The notes: generated from the letters alone by a model not told the origin. A DNA stretch of 64,000 bases from Telmatactis stephensoni (GCA_029948255.1 JALIZF010001668.1:434001-498000), one strand, 5' to 3'. Shown: positions 33,746 to 44,889, counted from the stretch's first letter. Made by a program: numbers and translations.

Positions 33746-34510
33746 GAAGAAAGAAAGAATGAATGAATGAACGAAAGACAGACAGAAAGAAAGAAAGAAA
33801 AAAAGAAAGAAAAAAAAAGACATATTTAACAAGTATCGCACCTTCATTTGTTTTTTGAAGCTGACACACGTCAATATTGATATGATCACAAAAGCGATAC
33901 CAAGGATGAGAAATACAGAGAGCGCTGCAGTCTTCCCGACTTTATCAAAATACTGTATTCTGTACTGGAAAGTTGGGATATCTCCAAGATTGATCTTGAA
34001 AATTGCGCGCGACCATGGCACAGTTATTGCAATTCCAAGCACCCATACTACAGCTATAACGGCAGCAATCATCTTGTTTTTCTTCAACGCGTTGTATTTG
34101 AGGCCTAAGGACACAGCGAGGAAGCGCTCACCACTCATGGCTAACATACCCAATAACTTCAAGTTGTTGAGAAATACACAGGAAGTGCTAATCGATGCAG
34201 AGAGAATCCTCCCTCGCATAATTTCATGCTTGGCACTCAGCATAAAGAAAGGTACGTTTATAAGGATATTGAGGATGTCTACCACTGCAAGATTGGCCAG
34301 GAATATGTTGGAAATGGTTCGTAAGGATTTAAAACGTCTGATTAGAATGATGATGGTAGCATTTCCAATTACAGCAACAAGAAAGAGCACAGCGTAAAGA
34401 ACTATGAAGCCACATATTGCTGCATACATTGTTGCTGTGGACAAATGGTGATGAAACGTATCATTTCTGCCAGAGAATGTCCCCTTCCAAGAGTAGTTCT
34501 TTAAACTCAT
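33120..34510 (-). CDS. Class A (rhodopsin-like) GPCR, copy 1, two exons
   Basis: Exon 1 is 34510-33842 (223 codons) with donor AAG|GTGCGA. Exon 2 is 33599-33120 with acceptor TTTGTATGTAG, phase 0, predicting 382 residues. N-glycosylation sites at N5 and N16. TM1 has GNATIIILI (N1.50 at residue 50), TM2 LANLAVVD (D78), TM3 ends GERFLAV (ERF in place of DRY, R129), TM4 W156 and P165, TM5 about 196-217, TM6 VICYLPFILF (P268), TM7 SACNPFIYM (NPxxY at 303). ECL2 ([14 protein letters not shown]) has no cysteine and position 3.25 is not cysteine, so the usual TM3-ECL2 disulfide is missing. The tail of about 65 residues is rich in Arg and Pro. It is a probable G-protein-coupled plasma-membrane receptor with unknown ligand. 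The intron holds a GAAA-type repeat. Confidence 0.9.
33701..33830 (-). repeat. GAAA-type tetranucleotide repeat in the GPCR copy 1 intron
   Basis: (GAAA)n with GAAT and GACA variants fills much of the 242-nt intron. On the coding strand it is a pyrimidine-rich TTTC repeat just after the donor. Confidence 0.9.
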
Positions 34511-34860
34511 CGCTCAAGATGTCCTGAGTCGTGACGTCCTGATGTGCAGTGGAGAAGTACACTCGTCTTAGGTATAACTGAATTCGAAGATGAAGCTGCC
34601 CTTCTCAAAGAGATGTTCATAGGAAGATAGTCTACAGCAGATTTAAGTTCGTTCTCATATTGTCCTTATTATTTCAAATTAGGACAGGACACATTACGGG
34701 CATAATATACAAATATTTTTGAGCTATTATCTTAAGTTGTCAACAATTTTTACACTTTTAAGCTATTATCCGTCTCATTAAAGCCACCTATGCGATCTCT
34801 TTCTAGAGCTATTGGACAACTTGAAACAATATTTTTTGAGTCTTCCTGTAGCTGATGATC

Positions 34861-34935
34861 TGTAGCTATAGCTCAGTGGTAGAGCATCCGGCCGGTATTC
34901 GGAAGGTGTTCGATTCCTGTCGGGTGAACTCGGAA
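34861..34935 (+). ncRNA. tRNA-Thr(GGT)-like sequence, unit 1
   Basis: TAGCTCAGTGGTAGAGCA forms a D arm. TCCGG / TCGGA forms an anticodon stem around CCGGTAT, placing GGT at the anticodon. TTCGATTCC gives a B box. The T stem does not pair and residue 33 is C where U is normal, so this is a tRNA-derived pseudogene or SINE remnant. Relative to units 3 and 4, the 5' part carries a 10-bp insertion. Confidence 0.6.
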
Positions 34936-35457
34936 TTTTTTCGAATTATTCTTAGGAATGCGAAGAATAGGAATATGAATCAGTTCTTTTAAAGGCAAAC
35001 GTAGAACATAACTAGTGAAAACAGTCACTTATTTAAACAGTTTTGCACAAATTGAGTTTGATTGTGTATTCAAGTTTGGCTTGATGTCTTTAATGAATAG
35101 GTGAGAGCTAAATACCGATAACGGAAGCTATAATATTTAAGTGTCTTATTTCATACTTGAGAAAGCTTTTGCAAAAATTTTGATTGTGTAGCTTTTTTCA
35201 TGTAACTCTTCAAACTTAGTATGATACCCGGTATGATATTTACTGAATTTCTTGACATATCCGGTTATGGGACAATAATGTAGAAGTAGTACACTTTCAA
35301 AGTTGCAGTGAATAAAGTTTCAGTTATAAAAATGTTCGTCACAGGGTAATGACTGTCAGACAATGTTTGTAAAAGCCCCAAAAACATTGTTTGTGGTTTA
35401 TTTTCATTTAAATTAAGAGCTAGGAGGTCCGTCAAAGGGCTTGTCGTAATGTGATTC

Positions 35458-35690
35458 AAAGACTGACTAAAATTAAAAGAACGATAAGCAAAATTTTGCC
35501 TTAACAATATCGCTAATTATTTATATACCAGTCAAAGATACAAAAGAAATCCATTACAACTCACTTACCAACACTCTTTTATAACCACAACTTGTACATT
35601 CACTTAGTGTTTCACGGGTTAAATGTACCCACTCTCAATTGTTGTTGTATACCTTGCATACTCGCAGCACTCCACTTTCTATTAGAAATG
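35458..35690. other. Junction between GPCR units 1 and 2
   Basis: After GTCGTAATGTGA the sequence continues TTCAAAGACTGACTAAAATT and runs to AGAAATGGCTAG, matching 39896-40132. In the next unit the same left side continues for 1 kb (38879-39895) before reaching this sequence. Unit 1-2 therefore shows a 1-kb deletion, or units 2-3 an insertion. Confidence 0.75.
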
Positions 35691-36037
35691 GCTAGTCTAT
35701 ATCTTGGTCAAAATTACTTCGACCATCATTAAGTTCATAAAGGAAAGAGCTAAATTAAAGCTCTCATCCTCTAGTTGACAAAAGGGTAGAATGTTCTGTA
35801 CACAAGTCATGATAATTATTTACATTATGTCTTATCTTTATTATGGATTGTCCTTTGTGAAGTCCAAAGCTTTACCAGCGTTCACTGGCAGTGGTATTCA
35901 ACGTCCGTTTCCACGTCCTCTTAGTAGCCGTCCAGATTGTCTACGAGCTCCCAAGAAGAAAAAAACTGTGTTGGTGGATCAAGTGACGTTGTTAGGTCGT
36001 CCCCAAGATTCTCTTAATTTCTGTTTAATTGGACAAG

Positions 36038-36355
36038 TCACAGTTCATCATAGCGCAGAAAGGCAATATTACCGTTTCTTCTCTCTTCATGACCCTTCAT
36101 ACATCTATAGCTTTGGGAGCAGCTCCTTTCGTTTTTGCCAAGGACTTTCCCTGTGACGTTTTCCCTTACAAATGTGTTTGTGCCTTTGAGACATTTCTTC
36201 TTCTTCAGGACTGCTTCTTCAGTTAATTTCTGATTCTGAAACCTTGCTACAATTGCCCTGGGTCTGGACACATTTCTCGAGCCAACTCGATGTGCTCTTT
36301 CAATGGTAAGGATATTGAACTTCGATGACATTAGATCCTTTATTTTCTTTTTGTT
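36038..36355 (-). pseudogene. ORF1p relic of a non-LTR element, unit 2
   Basis: About 97 codons open on the minus strand, starting MSSKFNILTIERAHRVGSRN, followed by RPRAIVARFQNQKL. This is the ORF1p C-terminal pattern, with upstream KKIKDL in frame. Further downstream in-frame similarity decays. Confidence 0.7.
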
Positions 36356-36543
36356 ACTGTACTGTAGCTATACTAGCCTACGTAATGTGCTCTTTATTAT
36401 CGACATGGTTTTCTACTGTCTGTGCAGACCTCCGAAACAATTCTGGCTACGCCAGTGTACTTGTTGTTGGTTTCTATAAGGGATGATTAAACATGGTTCA
36501 CTTCACAGTGGCTATTGACTAACTCTAAGTCTTATTCCTTCCA

Positions 36544-37133
36544 TCAGCCCAGGGGAGAATTTTCAATTCTTTGAAAACGAGTTAACATCACTGGCTGTAA
36601 TTCAATACCAGGTAATGACGTGTCGTCAGCTGATCGAACTTGATTGAAGCGACCATTTCTTGGATCTTCAGGATTTCTGCCTTGTACAGCACGAACTCTT
36701 AGATCATCTTTCCCACAAGGCTTTCTTATGAATTGACCAATAGCGTGGCGAAATCTTGTAGATCTACACACATAGATGAATGGATTGCAAGCACTGGAAA
36801 CAAGCAGGAAGTAATGGACAAGCAATCCAATCCATTTGTAGTTTGCCATTTCCCGCGGGCCCCCTGCCAATACGGAGAATAGAATGAATGGTAGATAGCA
36901 AATGACATATGCTGCAATTGTCAGACCGATGGTAAACGCTGCCCTGGCTTCCAATCTCGTACGTGCCTCTCTTAAACGAATTCCTTGAAGGTTTTGGCTA
37001 GTTTTGCTTCGTCTTTCAAAGCTCTACATACAAAGTAGTTGAATACATATATAAGGGTTTAAATTTATGAGTATTTCAAGGATTATTAGACGCATGATCG
37101 GTTATTCTGTCTTTTCCTACTCCGAGAAAGAAA

Positions 37134-37181
<48 letters not shown>

Positions 37182-37924
37182 GAAGAAAGAAAGAAAGAAT
37201 GAATGAATGAAAGACAGACAGACAGAAAGAAAGACATATTTAACAAGTATCGCACCTTCATTTGTTTTTTGAAGCTGACACACGTCAATACTGATATGAT
37301 CACAAAGGCGATACCAAGGATGAGAAATACAGAGAGCGCTGCAGTCTTCCCGACTTTATCAAAATACTGTATTCTGTACTGGAAAGTTGGGATATCTCCA
37401 AGATGGATCTTGAAAATTGCGCGCGACCATGGCACAGTTATTGCAATTCCAAGCACCCATACTACAGCTATAACGGCAGCAATCATCTTGTTTTTCTTCA
37501 AGACGTTGTATTTGAGGCCTAAGGACACAGCGAGGAAGCGCTCACCACTCATGGCTAACATACCCAATAACTTCAAGTTGTTGAGAAATACACAGGAAGT
37601 GCTAATCGATGCAGAGAGAATCCTCCCTCGCATAATTTCATGCTTGGCACTCAGTGTGAAGACAGGTACGTTTATAAGGATATTGAGGATGTCTACCACT
37701 GCAAGATTGGCCAGGAATATGTTGGAAATGGTTCGTAAGGATTTAAAACGTCTGATTAGAATGATGATGGTAGCATTTCCAATTACAGCAACAAGAAAGA
37801 GCACAGCGTAAAGAACTATGAAGCCACATATTGCTGCATACATTGTTGCTGTGGACAATTGGTGATGAAACGTATCATTTCTGCCAGAGAATGTCCTCTT
37901 CCAAGAGTAGTTCTTTAAACTCAT
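36544..37924 (-). CDS. Class A GPCR, copy 2, two exons
   Basis: Exon 1 is 37924-37256 (223 codons) and exon 2 is 37023-36544 (160 codons with stop), using the same splice sites and phase as copy 1, for 382 residues. It differs from copy 1 at a few positions: R10, Q22, VFT near residue 88, V141, H173 in exon 1, and a few in exon 2, including Leu for the Met of MEARAAF and VCRSTR for MCRSTR. The motifs ERF, CYLP and NPFIY are kept. The frame is intact. It is probably functional; the ligand is unknown. Confidence 0.9.
37127..37236 (-). repeat. GAAA-type repeat in the GPCR copy 2 intron
   Basis: (GAAA)n with GAAT and GACA variants, slightly different in length from copy 1. Confidence 0.9.
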
Positions 37925-38273
37925 CGCTCAAGATGTCCTGAGTCGTGACGTCCTGATATGCAGTGGAGAAGTACACTCGTCTTAGGTATAACTGAATTCG
38001 AAGATGAAGCTTCCCTTCTCAAAGAGATGTTCATAGGAAGATAGTCTACAGCAGATTTAAGTTCGTTCTCATATTGTCCTTATTATTTCAAATTAGGACA
38101 GGAAACATTATGGACATAATATACAAATATTTTGAGCTATTATCTTAAGTTGTCAACAATTTTTACACTTTTAAGCTATTATCCGTCTCATTAAAGCCAC
38201 CTATGCGATCTCTTTCTAGAGCTATTGGACAACTTGAAACAATATTTTTTGAGTCTTCCTGTAGCTGATGATC

Positions 38274-38348
38274 TGTAGCTATAGCTCAGTGGTAGAGCAT
38301 TCGGCCGGTATTCGGAAGGTGTTCGATTCCTGTCGGGTGAACTCGGAA
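38274..38348 (+). ncRNA. tRNA-Thr(GGT)-like sequence, unit 2
   Basis: Same as the unit 1 copy but with T for C at the start of the anticodon stem (TTCGG for TCCGG), which weakens the stem further. Pseudogene-like. Confidence 0.55.
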
Positions 38349-38878
38349 TTTTTTCGAATTATTCTTAGGAATGCGAAGAATAGGAATATGAATCAGTTCT
38401 TTTAAAGGCAAACGTAGAACATAACTAGTGAAAACAGTCACTTATTTAAACAGTTTTGCACAAATTGAGTTTGATTGTGTATTCAAGTTTAGCTTGATGT
38501 CTTTAATGAATAGGTGAGAGCTAAATACCGATAACGGAAGCTATAATGTTTAAGTGTCTTATTTCATACTTGAGAAAGCTTTTGCAAAAATTTTGATCGT
38601 ACGTGTAGCTTTTTTTATGTAACTCTTCAAACTTAGTATGATATTTACTGAATTTCTTGACATATCCGGCCGTTATGGGACAATAATGTAGAAGTAGTAC
38701 ACTTTCAAAGTTGCAGTGAATAAAGTTTCAGTTATAAAAATGTTCGTCACAGGGTAATGACTGTCAGACAATGTTTGTAAAAGCCCCAAAAACATTGTTA
38801 ATTTTTTTGTGGTTTATTTTCATTTAAATTAAGAGCTAGGAGGTCAGTCAAAGGGCTTGTCGTAATGTGAACCCCACT

Positions 38879-39370
38879 ACGCAACGACATAGTCTAGGTG
38901 ACAAAATCTTGAAAATGCCGGGTTCTTTTCTAGTACTGTTTCTCTTTCTCTCTCGGAGGTCTCTCTGTTTCCACTATTGATTCAGCATGCACTTTTCCTT
39001 GAAAAGCCGAATCTTTATTTATTCGTATATTAAAGGGCTTTAGTAGTTTGTGGCCTATGAGCATGTCTTGGTTTTTTGGGTTTCTTGTTGTGCTTTAATT
39101 TTATAATTCAAATGCATTCATATCCGGATCGATATCGTGATTTAACGTAAGACAGTTCTTATTCAATTAGAGAAGGTTAAATGACAATGCAGCTAATTGC
39201 TGCGAGTAGCTTACTATTCGTGCCAAGCTCGAGTTTTTCAGCGATTTCCCGTGACGTCAAAAAACGTCATCATAATCAGCTAATGTTAATGCATGGTCAG
39301 CGATCAAGTTTGTTTCTTTATGCGAAAGATATCGCTGCGCACAGCACATGGAAGTTCGAGTAGCGTACCT
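38879..39370. other. Tail of GPCR unit 2, shared with 48.5 kb and 57.3 kb
   Basis: CCCCACTACGCAACGACATAG .. CTTTAGTAGTTTGTGGC is related to the sequences at 48580-48715 and 57340-57510. From 39110 it contains the CATTCATATCCGGATCGATA block also found at the start of units 1 and 4. No gene. Confidence 0.65.
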
Positions 39371-40033
39371 GGATATACAAGTTGTGGTTATAAAAGAGTG
39401 TTGGTAAGTGAGTTGTAATGGATTTCTTTTGTATCTTTGACTGGTAAATAATTAGGGATATTGTTAATGCAAATTATGCTTATTGTTCTTTTAATTTTAG
39501 TCAGTCTTTGAATCAGTTTTGAGAGAATTATTATCAAGCTGCGCGATAGTGTTAGCGGATAGGTAAGTTGAAACTTAAGTTTATGTGCTATCATGTTCGA
39601 TATCATGTCGAATTCAACCCTCATTCGTCAGTGCAAATATTCATAAAGGTCACAGGCTAGTGACGTTTTACAGGCAGTTTAGTGATGGTTTTAGAGAAAG
39701 ACAATGATCTTTTATGAGTTTGTCCGCACTTTTGTTACTGCCTGTAAAACGCCACTACTAAAGAAACAGCCTGTGACCTTTATGAATATTTGCACTGACG
39801 AATGAGGGTTGAATTCGACATGATAGCACAAAAGCTTAAGTTTCAGCTTAATACCTATCTAACACGATCACGCAGCTTGACAATTCTCTCAAAACTGATT
39901 CAAAGACTGACTAAAATTAAAAGAACAATAAGCAAAATTTTGCCTTAACAATATCGCTAATTATTTACCAGTCAAAGATACAAAAGAAATCCATTACAAC
40001 TCACTTACCAACACTCTTTTATAACCACAACTT
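39371..40033. repeat. 663-bp fold-back structure between GPCR units 2 and 3
   Basis: Two arms of about 300 bp are inverted copies: ACAAGTTGTGGTTATAAAAG .. GGTAAGTGAG at the left, and CTCACTTACC .. CTTTTATAACCACAACTTGT at the right. The inner parts (GAATTCAACCCTCATTCGTC / GACGAATGAGGGTTGAATTC; GACGTTTTACAGGCAG / CTGCCTGTAAAACGCC) also pair. Only the right arm is present between units 1 and 2. Confidence 0.8.
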
Positions 40034-40473
40034 GTACATTCACTTAGTGTTTCACGGGTTAAATGTACCCACTCTCAATTGTTGTTGTATACCTTGCATA
40101 CTCGCAGCACTTCACTTTCTATTAGAAATGGCTAGTCTATATCTTGGTCAAAATTACTTCGACCATCATTAAGTTCATAAAGGAAAGAGCTAAATTAAAG
40201 CTCTCATCCTCTAGTTGACAAAAGGGTAGAATGTTCTGTACACAAGTCATGATAATTATTTACATTATGTCTTATCTTTATTATGGATTGTCCTTTGTGA
40301 AGTCCAAAGCTTTACCAGCGTTCACTGGCAGTGGTATTCAACGTCCGTTTCCACGTCCTCTTAGTAGCCGTCCAGATTGTCTACGAGCTCCCAAGAAGAA
40401 AAAAACTGTGATGGTGGATCAAGTGACGTTGTTAGGTCGTCCCCAAGATTCTCTTAATTTCTGTTTGGACAAG

Positions 40474-40785
40474 TCACCAGTTCATCATAGCGCAGAAAGG
40501 CAATATTACCGTTTCTTCTCTCTTCATACATCTATAGCTTTGGGAGCAGCTCCTTTCGTTTTTGCCAAGGACTTTCCCTGTGACGTTTTCCCTTACAAAT
40601 GTGTTTGTGCCTTTGAGACATTTCTTCTTCTTCAGGACTGCTTCTTCAGTTAATTTCTGATTCTGAAACCTTGCTACAATTGCCCTGGGTCTGGACACAT
40701 TTCTCGAGCCAACTCGATGTGCTCTTTCAATGGTAAGGATATTGAACTTCGATGACATTAGATCCTTTATTTTCTTTTTGTTACT
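40474..40785 (-). pseudogene. ORF1p relic of a non-LTR element, unit 3
   Basis: 94 codons open, beginning MSSKFNILTIERAHRVGSRN, nearly identical to unit 2. Confidence 0.7.
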
Positions 40786-41105
40786 GTACTGTAGCTATAC
40801 TAGCCTACGTAATGTGCTCTTTATTATCGACATGGTTTTCTACTGTCTGTGCAGACCTCCGAAACAATTCTGGCTTCTGGCTCTGATAATTAAACATGGT
40901 TCACTTCACGGTGGCATTGACTAACTCTAAGTCTTATTCCTTCCATCAGCCCAGGGGAGAATTTTCAATTCTTTGAAAACGAGTTAACATCACTGGCTGT
41001 AATTCAATACCAGGTAATGAGGTGTTGTCAGCTGATCGAACTTGATTGAAGCGACCATTTCTTGGATCTTCAGGATTTCTGCCTTGTACAGCACGAGCTC
41101 TTAGA

Positions 41106-42939
41106 TCATCTTTCCCACAAGGCTTTTTTGATGAATTGACCAATAGCGTGGCGAAATCTTGTAGATCTACACATATAGATGAATGGATTGCAAGCACTGG
41201 AAACAAGGACGAAGTAATTGACAAGCAATCCAATCCATTTTGAGTTTGCCATTTCCCGCAGACCCCCTGCCAACACGGAAAACAGAATGGCTGGTAGATA
41301 GGAAATGGCATATACTGCAATTGTCAGACCGATGGTAAACGCTGCCCTGGCTTCCATTCTCGTACGTGCCTCTCTTAAACGAATTCCTTGAAGGTTTTGG
41401 CGAGTTTTGCGTCGTCTTTCAAAGCTCTACATACAAAGTAGTTGAATACATAAATAAGGGTTTAAGTTTATGAATATTTCAAGGCTTTTTAGAGGCATGA
41501 CAAAAATCGGTTATCCCTCCTTTCCCTACCCCGAGAAAGGAAGAAGGTAGAATGAAAGAAAGAAAGAATGGATGAATGGATGAATGGATGAATGGATGAA
41601 TGGATGAATGGATGAATGGATGAATGGATGAATGGATGAATGGATGAATGGATGAATGGATGAATGGATGAATGGATGAATGGATGAATGGATGAATGGA
41701 TGAATGGATGAATGGATGAATGGATGAATGGATGAATGGATGAATGGATGAATGGATGAATGGATGAATGGATGAATGGATGAATGGATGAATGGATGAA
41801 TGGATGAATGGATGAATGGATGAATGGATGAATGGATGAATGGATGAATGGATGAATGGATGAATGGATGAATGGATGAATGGATGAATGGATGAATGGA
41901 TGAATGGATGAATGGATGAATGGATGAATGGATGAATGGATGAATGGATGAATGGATGAATGGATGAATGGATGAATGGATGAATGGATGAATGGATGAA
42001 TGGATGAATGGATGAATGGATGAATGGATGAATGGATGAATGGATGAATGGATGAATGGATGAATGGATGAATGGATGAATGGATGAATGGATGAATGGA
42101 TGAATGGATGAATGGATGAATGGATGAATGGATGAATGGATGAATGGGTGAATGGGTGAATGGGTGAATGGATGAATGGATGAATGGATGAATGGATGAA
42201 TGGATGAATGAATGAATGAATGAATGAATGAATGAATGAATGACAGAAAAAAAGACATATTTAACAAGTATCGCACCTTCATTTGTTTTTTGAAGCTGAC
42301 ACACGTCAATATTGATATGATCACAAAAGCGATGCCAAGGATGAGAATTACAGAGAGCGCTGCAGTCTTCCCAACTTTATCAAAATGCTCTAGTCTGTAC
42401 TGGAAAGTTGGGATATCTCCAAGATTGATCTTGAAAATGGCGCACGACCATGGCACAGTTATTGCAATTCCAAGCACCCATTCTACAGCTATAACGGCAG
42501 CAATCATCTGCTTGTTTTTCTTCAAGACGTTGTATTTGAGGCCTAAGGACACAGCGAGGAAGCGCTCACCACTCATGGCTAACATACCCAATAACTTCAA
42601 GTTATTGAGAAGTACAAAACAAGTGATAATCGACGAAGAGAGAATCCTCCCTCGCATAATTTCATGCTTGGTACTCAGTATAAAGACAAGTACGTTTATA
42701 AAGATATTGAGGATGTCTGCCACAGCAAGATTGGCCAGAAACATGTTGGAAATGGTTCGTAAGGATTTAAAACGTCTGATTAGAATGATGACGGTAGCAT
42801 TTCCAATTAGAGCAACAAGAAAGAGCACAGCGTAAAGAACTATGAAGACAGATATTGTTGTTGTGGACGGCAATTGGTGATGAAACGTATCATTTCTGCC
42901 AGAGAATGTGCTCTTCCAAGAGTAGTTCTTTAAACTCAT
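41106..42939 (-). CDS. Class A GPCR, copy 3, with frameshift-truncated tail
   Basis: Exon 1 is 42939-42277 (221 codons). Exon 2 starts at 41426. Motifs: TM1 [11 protein letters not shown]2 [10 protein letters not shown]3 GERFLAV, TM6 [12 protein letters not shown]7 SACNPFIYM. An extra glutamine occurs in ICL2 (KKNKQMIAA). One extra base near 41123 (GGCTTTTTTG against GGTTTTTTG in copy 1) shifts the frame after QFIKK and ends the protein with ALWER at 41106. The last 55 or so tail residues are lost although their sequence remains at 40946-41105. All seven helices remain, so it may be a truncated receptor or an early pseudogene. The intron (41427-42276) is swollen by an 8-bp repeat. Confidence 0.8.
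41569..42242 (-). repeat. 8-bp TGAATGGA tandem array in the GPCR copy 3 intron
   Basis: About 80 nearly perfect copies of TGAATGGA, with three GGGTGAAT-type variants at 42143-42170 and a pure GAAT stretch at the high-coordinate end. The other GPCR introns have only short GAAA/GAAT tracts. Three units make 24 nt, so reading frames stay open and translate as HPFIHSSI repeats; this is an artefact of unspliced reading. Confidence 0.95.
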
Positions 42940-43288
42940 CGCTCAAGATGTCCTGAGTTGTGACGTCCTGATGTGCAGTAGAGAAGTACACTCGTCTTAG
43001 GTATAACTGAATTCGAAGATGAAGCTGCCCTTCTCAGTGAGATGCTCATTGGAAGATAGTCTACAGTAGATTTAAGTCCGATCTCAAATTGTTCGCTTAT
43101 ATTTCAAATTTGGACAGGAAACATTGACATAATATAAAGATATTCTTGAACTAATGTCAACAGTTTTTACACTTTTAGGCTATTATCCGCCTCATTACAG
43201 CTACCTACGCGACCTCTTTTTACAGCTATTGCACAACTCAAAATGAATTTTTTTTTTTCATTTTGAAACAATATTTTTTGAGTCTCCC

Positions 43289-43360
43289 TGTAGCTCAGCT
43301 GTGGTAGAGCATCCGGCCGGTATTCGGAAGGTGTTCGATTCCTGTCGGGTGAACTCGGAA
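43289..43360 (+). ncRNA. tRNA-Thr(GGT)-like sequence, unit 3
   Basis: CTGTAGCTCAGCTGTGGTAG gives the A-box region, then the anticodon arm with GGT and TTCGATTCC. Flanking GAGT and ACTC could form part of an acceptor stem. The T stem is mispaired and C33 is present. Pseudogene-like. Confidence 0.6.
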
Positions 43361-43625
43361 TTTTTTCGAACTCATGCGAAGAATAGGAATATGAATCAGT
43401 TCTATTAAAGGCAAACGTAGAACATAACTAGTGAAAACAGTCACTTATTTAAACAGTTTTGCACAAATTGAGTTTGATTGTGTATTCAAGTTTGGCTTGA
43501 TATATGTCTTTTTTTAATGAATAGGTGAGAGCTAAATACCGATAACGGAAGCAATAATATTTACGTGTCTTATTTCATACTTGAGAAAGCTTAGTGCAAT
43601 TTTTTGATCGTGTAGCTTCTTTTTA

Positions 43626-44077
43626 GGTCAAGTAGATTTTGGCAGAGTAACAAAATATTTATAAAGTTGTTTGACTAAAAGCTTCGGTTTAAAACTGAAG
43701 GAATCCCAAAGGACAATCAACGATCGATCAGATCAGTATTAGCGAATTCCCAGAAGGAAACCTTATAGTTTCCTAGTGAACACACTTCCACTGTTAGTTT
43801 CAGGAAATAATAGATTTTTAAGAAATCGCATGACTCTGTTTTTTGTTGATAAAACTTAAGCGAGGCTAAAGCAATCCTCAGTGTTTGTGGGAAAACACTA
43901 AAACAATGCTGGACATTTCATGATACAGGTGTTGAATTGAACTTGTGTTGAACCGATTTCCGCGATTTGTCGTTGCCAAGGTAACGCCGATCAAGCGGAG
44001 CTTGACACCATTCGAAACTTTCATCTAAGCCTGATAACTGGAGCAAAAGGCGTTTGGATCCGTTATCAATGCCTTAT
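43626..44077. other. Tail of GPCR unit 3, shared with unit 4
   Basis: CAAAGGACAATCAACGATCG and CGATTTCCGCGATTTGTCGTTG have counterparts at 56360-56460 and 56565-56600. No gene. Confidence 0.6.
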
Positions 44078-44885
44078 TCTAAGCTATAGCCACGTGCTAT
44101 TATTAGTGCCTTTTTGATAAATGTTTGTTGTGCTCATCAAATATACAAATTATTTACACAAGACAACCACACAACCATGCAGTATTAACTCTTTAAGAAG
44201 AGGATGTATAAAATGAAGTTTGGTGCAATAAATCACTTAATGAGAAACCTAATTAAATGGTGGTTGGTTGGTTTTCTGCTTTGCTTTGAGTGCTTTTCTC
44301 ACCTCAGAAAAAGACAAACTAGTGAGCTGCGATTTGTATACGTATGTACCATAGAATATTAGAATATTGTTCCCCAATAAGTGCTTAGGCAACAGGGCAA
44401 TACAGTGGTTTTCCTTCACTGTGAAAGAATAAGCTAACTAATTAAAGTAGTAACCTCTCTGACTTTTTTGTTCTTTCCCAAAAGAACTAATACAAAAACT
44501 AAATAGCCATTTTTCTATCAAACCAAAGGAAAATCACTTAGATTGAATTTGTATTTTAAAATATTACAACTTCAGTAGGCAAACAAGCAACTATAGGATT
44601 TTTAATCTTATTGATAAATATCTCTAGAGCAGTTGTCTGCTCTGTTTTGGCTCAAATTGTATACTAACAAAACTTTTGATAACAGCTTGCCAATCCAAGG
44701 TGTTGCATTTACTTGGGTTATATATTATATGAAGCTCCTTTGCTGGTAGCCTGAGTGAATGCAACATTTTGTGTCTAAAATTCAATGTGTTCTGGGGCTG
44801 CTTGCTGCTAGTGCATGAACAGTTGGGTCAGTCAAGAATATGTGGTTTTCAAAAAGAGATTACATGAAGAAATTCCAGGAAGCTG
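44078..44885 (+). repeat. Left arm of a 7-kb inverted repeat
   Basis: Inverted counterpart of 50705-51145: TTGTGCTCATCAAAT, TAAATCACTTAATGAGAAACC, GTTCTGGGGCTGCTTGC and CCAGGAAGCTGTTAA all recur inverted there. The left arm is longer because it includes extra sequence around 44340-44680. Confidence 0.8.
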
Positions 44886-44889
44886 TTAA

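Larger units (their letters stand above)
32165..35457. repeat. GPCR segmental duplication, unit 1
   Basis: This unit shares its order with those at about 35690, 40132 and 52690: ORF1p relic, GPCR exon 2, repeat-bearing intron, GPCR exon 1, tRNA-Thr-like sequence, AT-rich tail. Its left part (CATTCATATCCGGATCGATA) is shared with unit 4 and with 39110. The right part ends at GGGCTTGTCGTAATGTGA, where it joins sequence that lies 1 kb further on in the next unit. Confidence 0.9.
35690..38878. repeat. GPCR segmental duplication, unit 2
   Basis: Nearly identical to unit 1 from CTAGTCTATATCTTGGTCAA through the tRNA-like sequence to GTCGTAATGTGA, with scattered substitutions and small indels. It is the most recent duplicate pair in the array. 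Confidence 0.9.
40132..43625. repeat. GPCR segmental duplication, unit 3
   Basis: The left part matches unit 2 closely, but the GPCR exons and the region upstream of the receptor match unit 4 better. It is enlarged by about 600 bp of intronic 8-bp repeat. Confidence 0.85.

Noticed and set aside
33855..34397. 180-200-codon plus-strand ORFs opposite the GPCR exons (also at 37203, 42236, 54974)
   Set aside because: Antisense shadows of the receptor coding sequence. They have no domain and change wherever the receptor changes.
34861..34935. Functional tRNA-Thr genes
   Set aside because: The T stem does not pair, position 33 is C, and the copies are carried passively in a duplicated unit.
35791..36226. 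Plus-strand ORFs of 120-140 codons (also 40231-40653, 32556-32798)
   Set aside because: They run antisense to the ORF1p relic and are not conserved in frame among the units.
41489..42304. Long ORFs with HPFIHSSI repeats
   Set aside because: They are read-through of the 8-bp intronic repeat in GPCR copy 3. The flanking exon boundaries match the other copies, so the repeat is spliced out.
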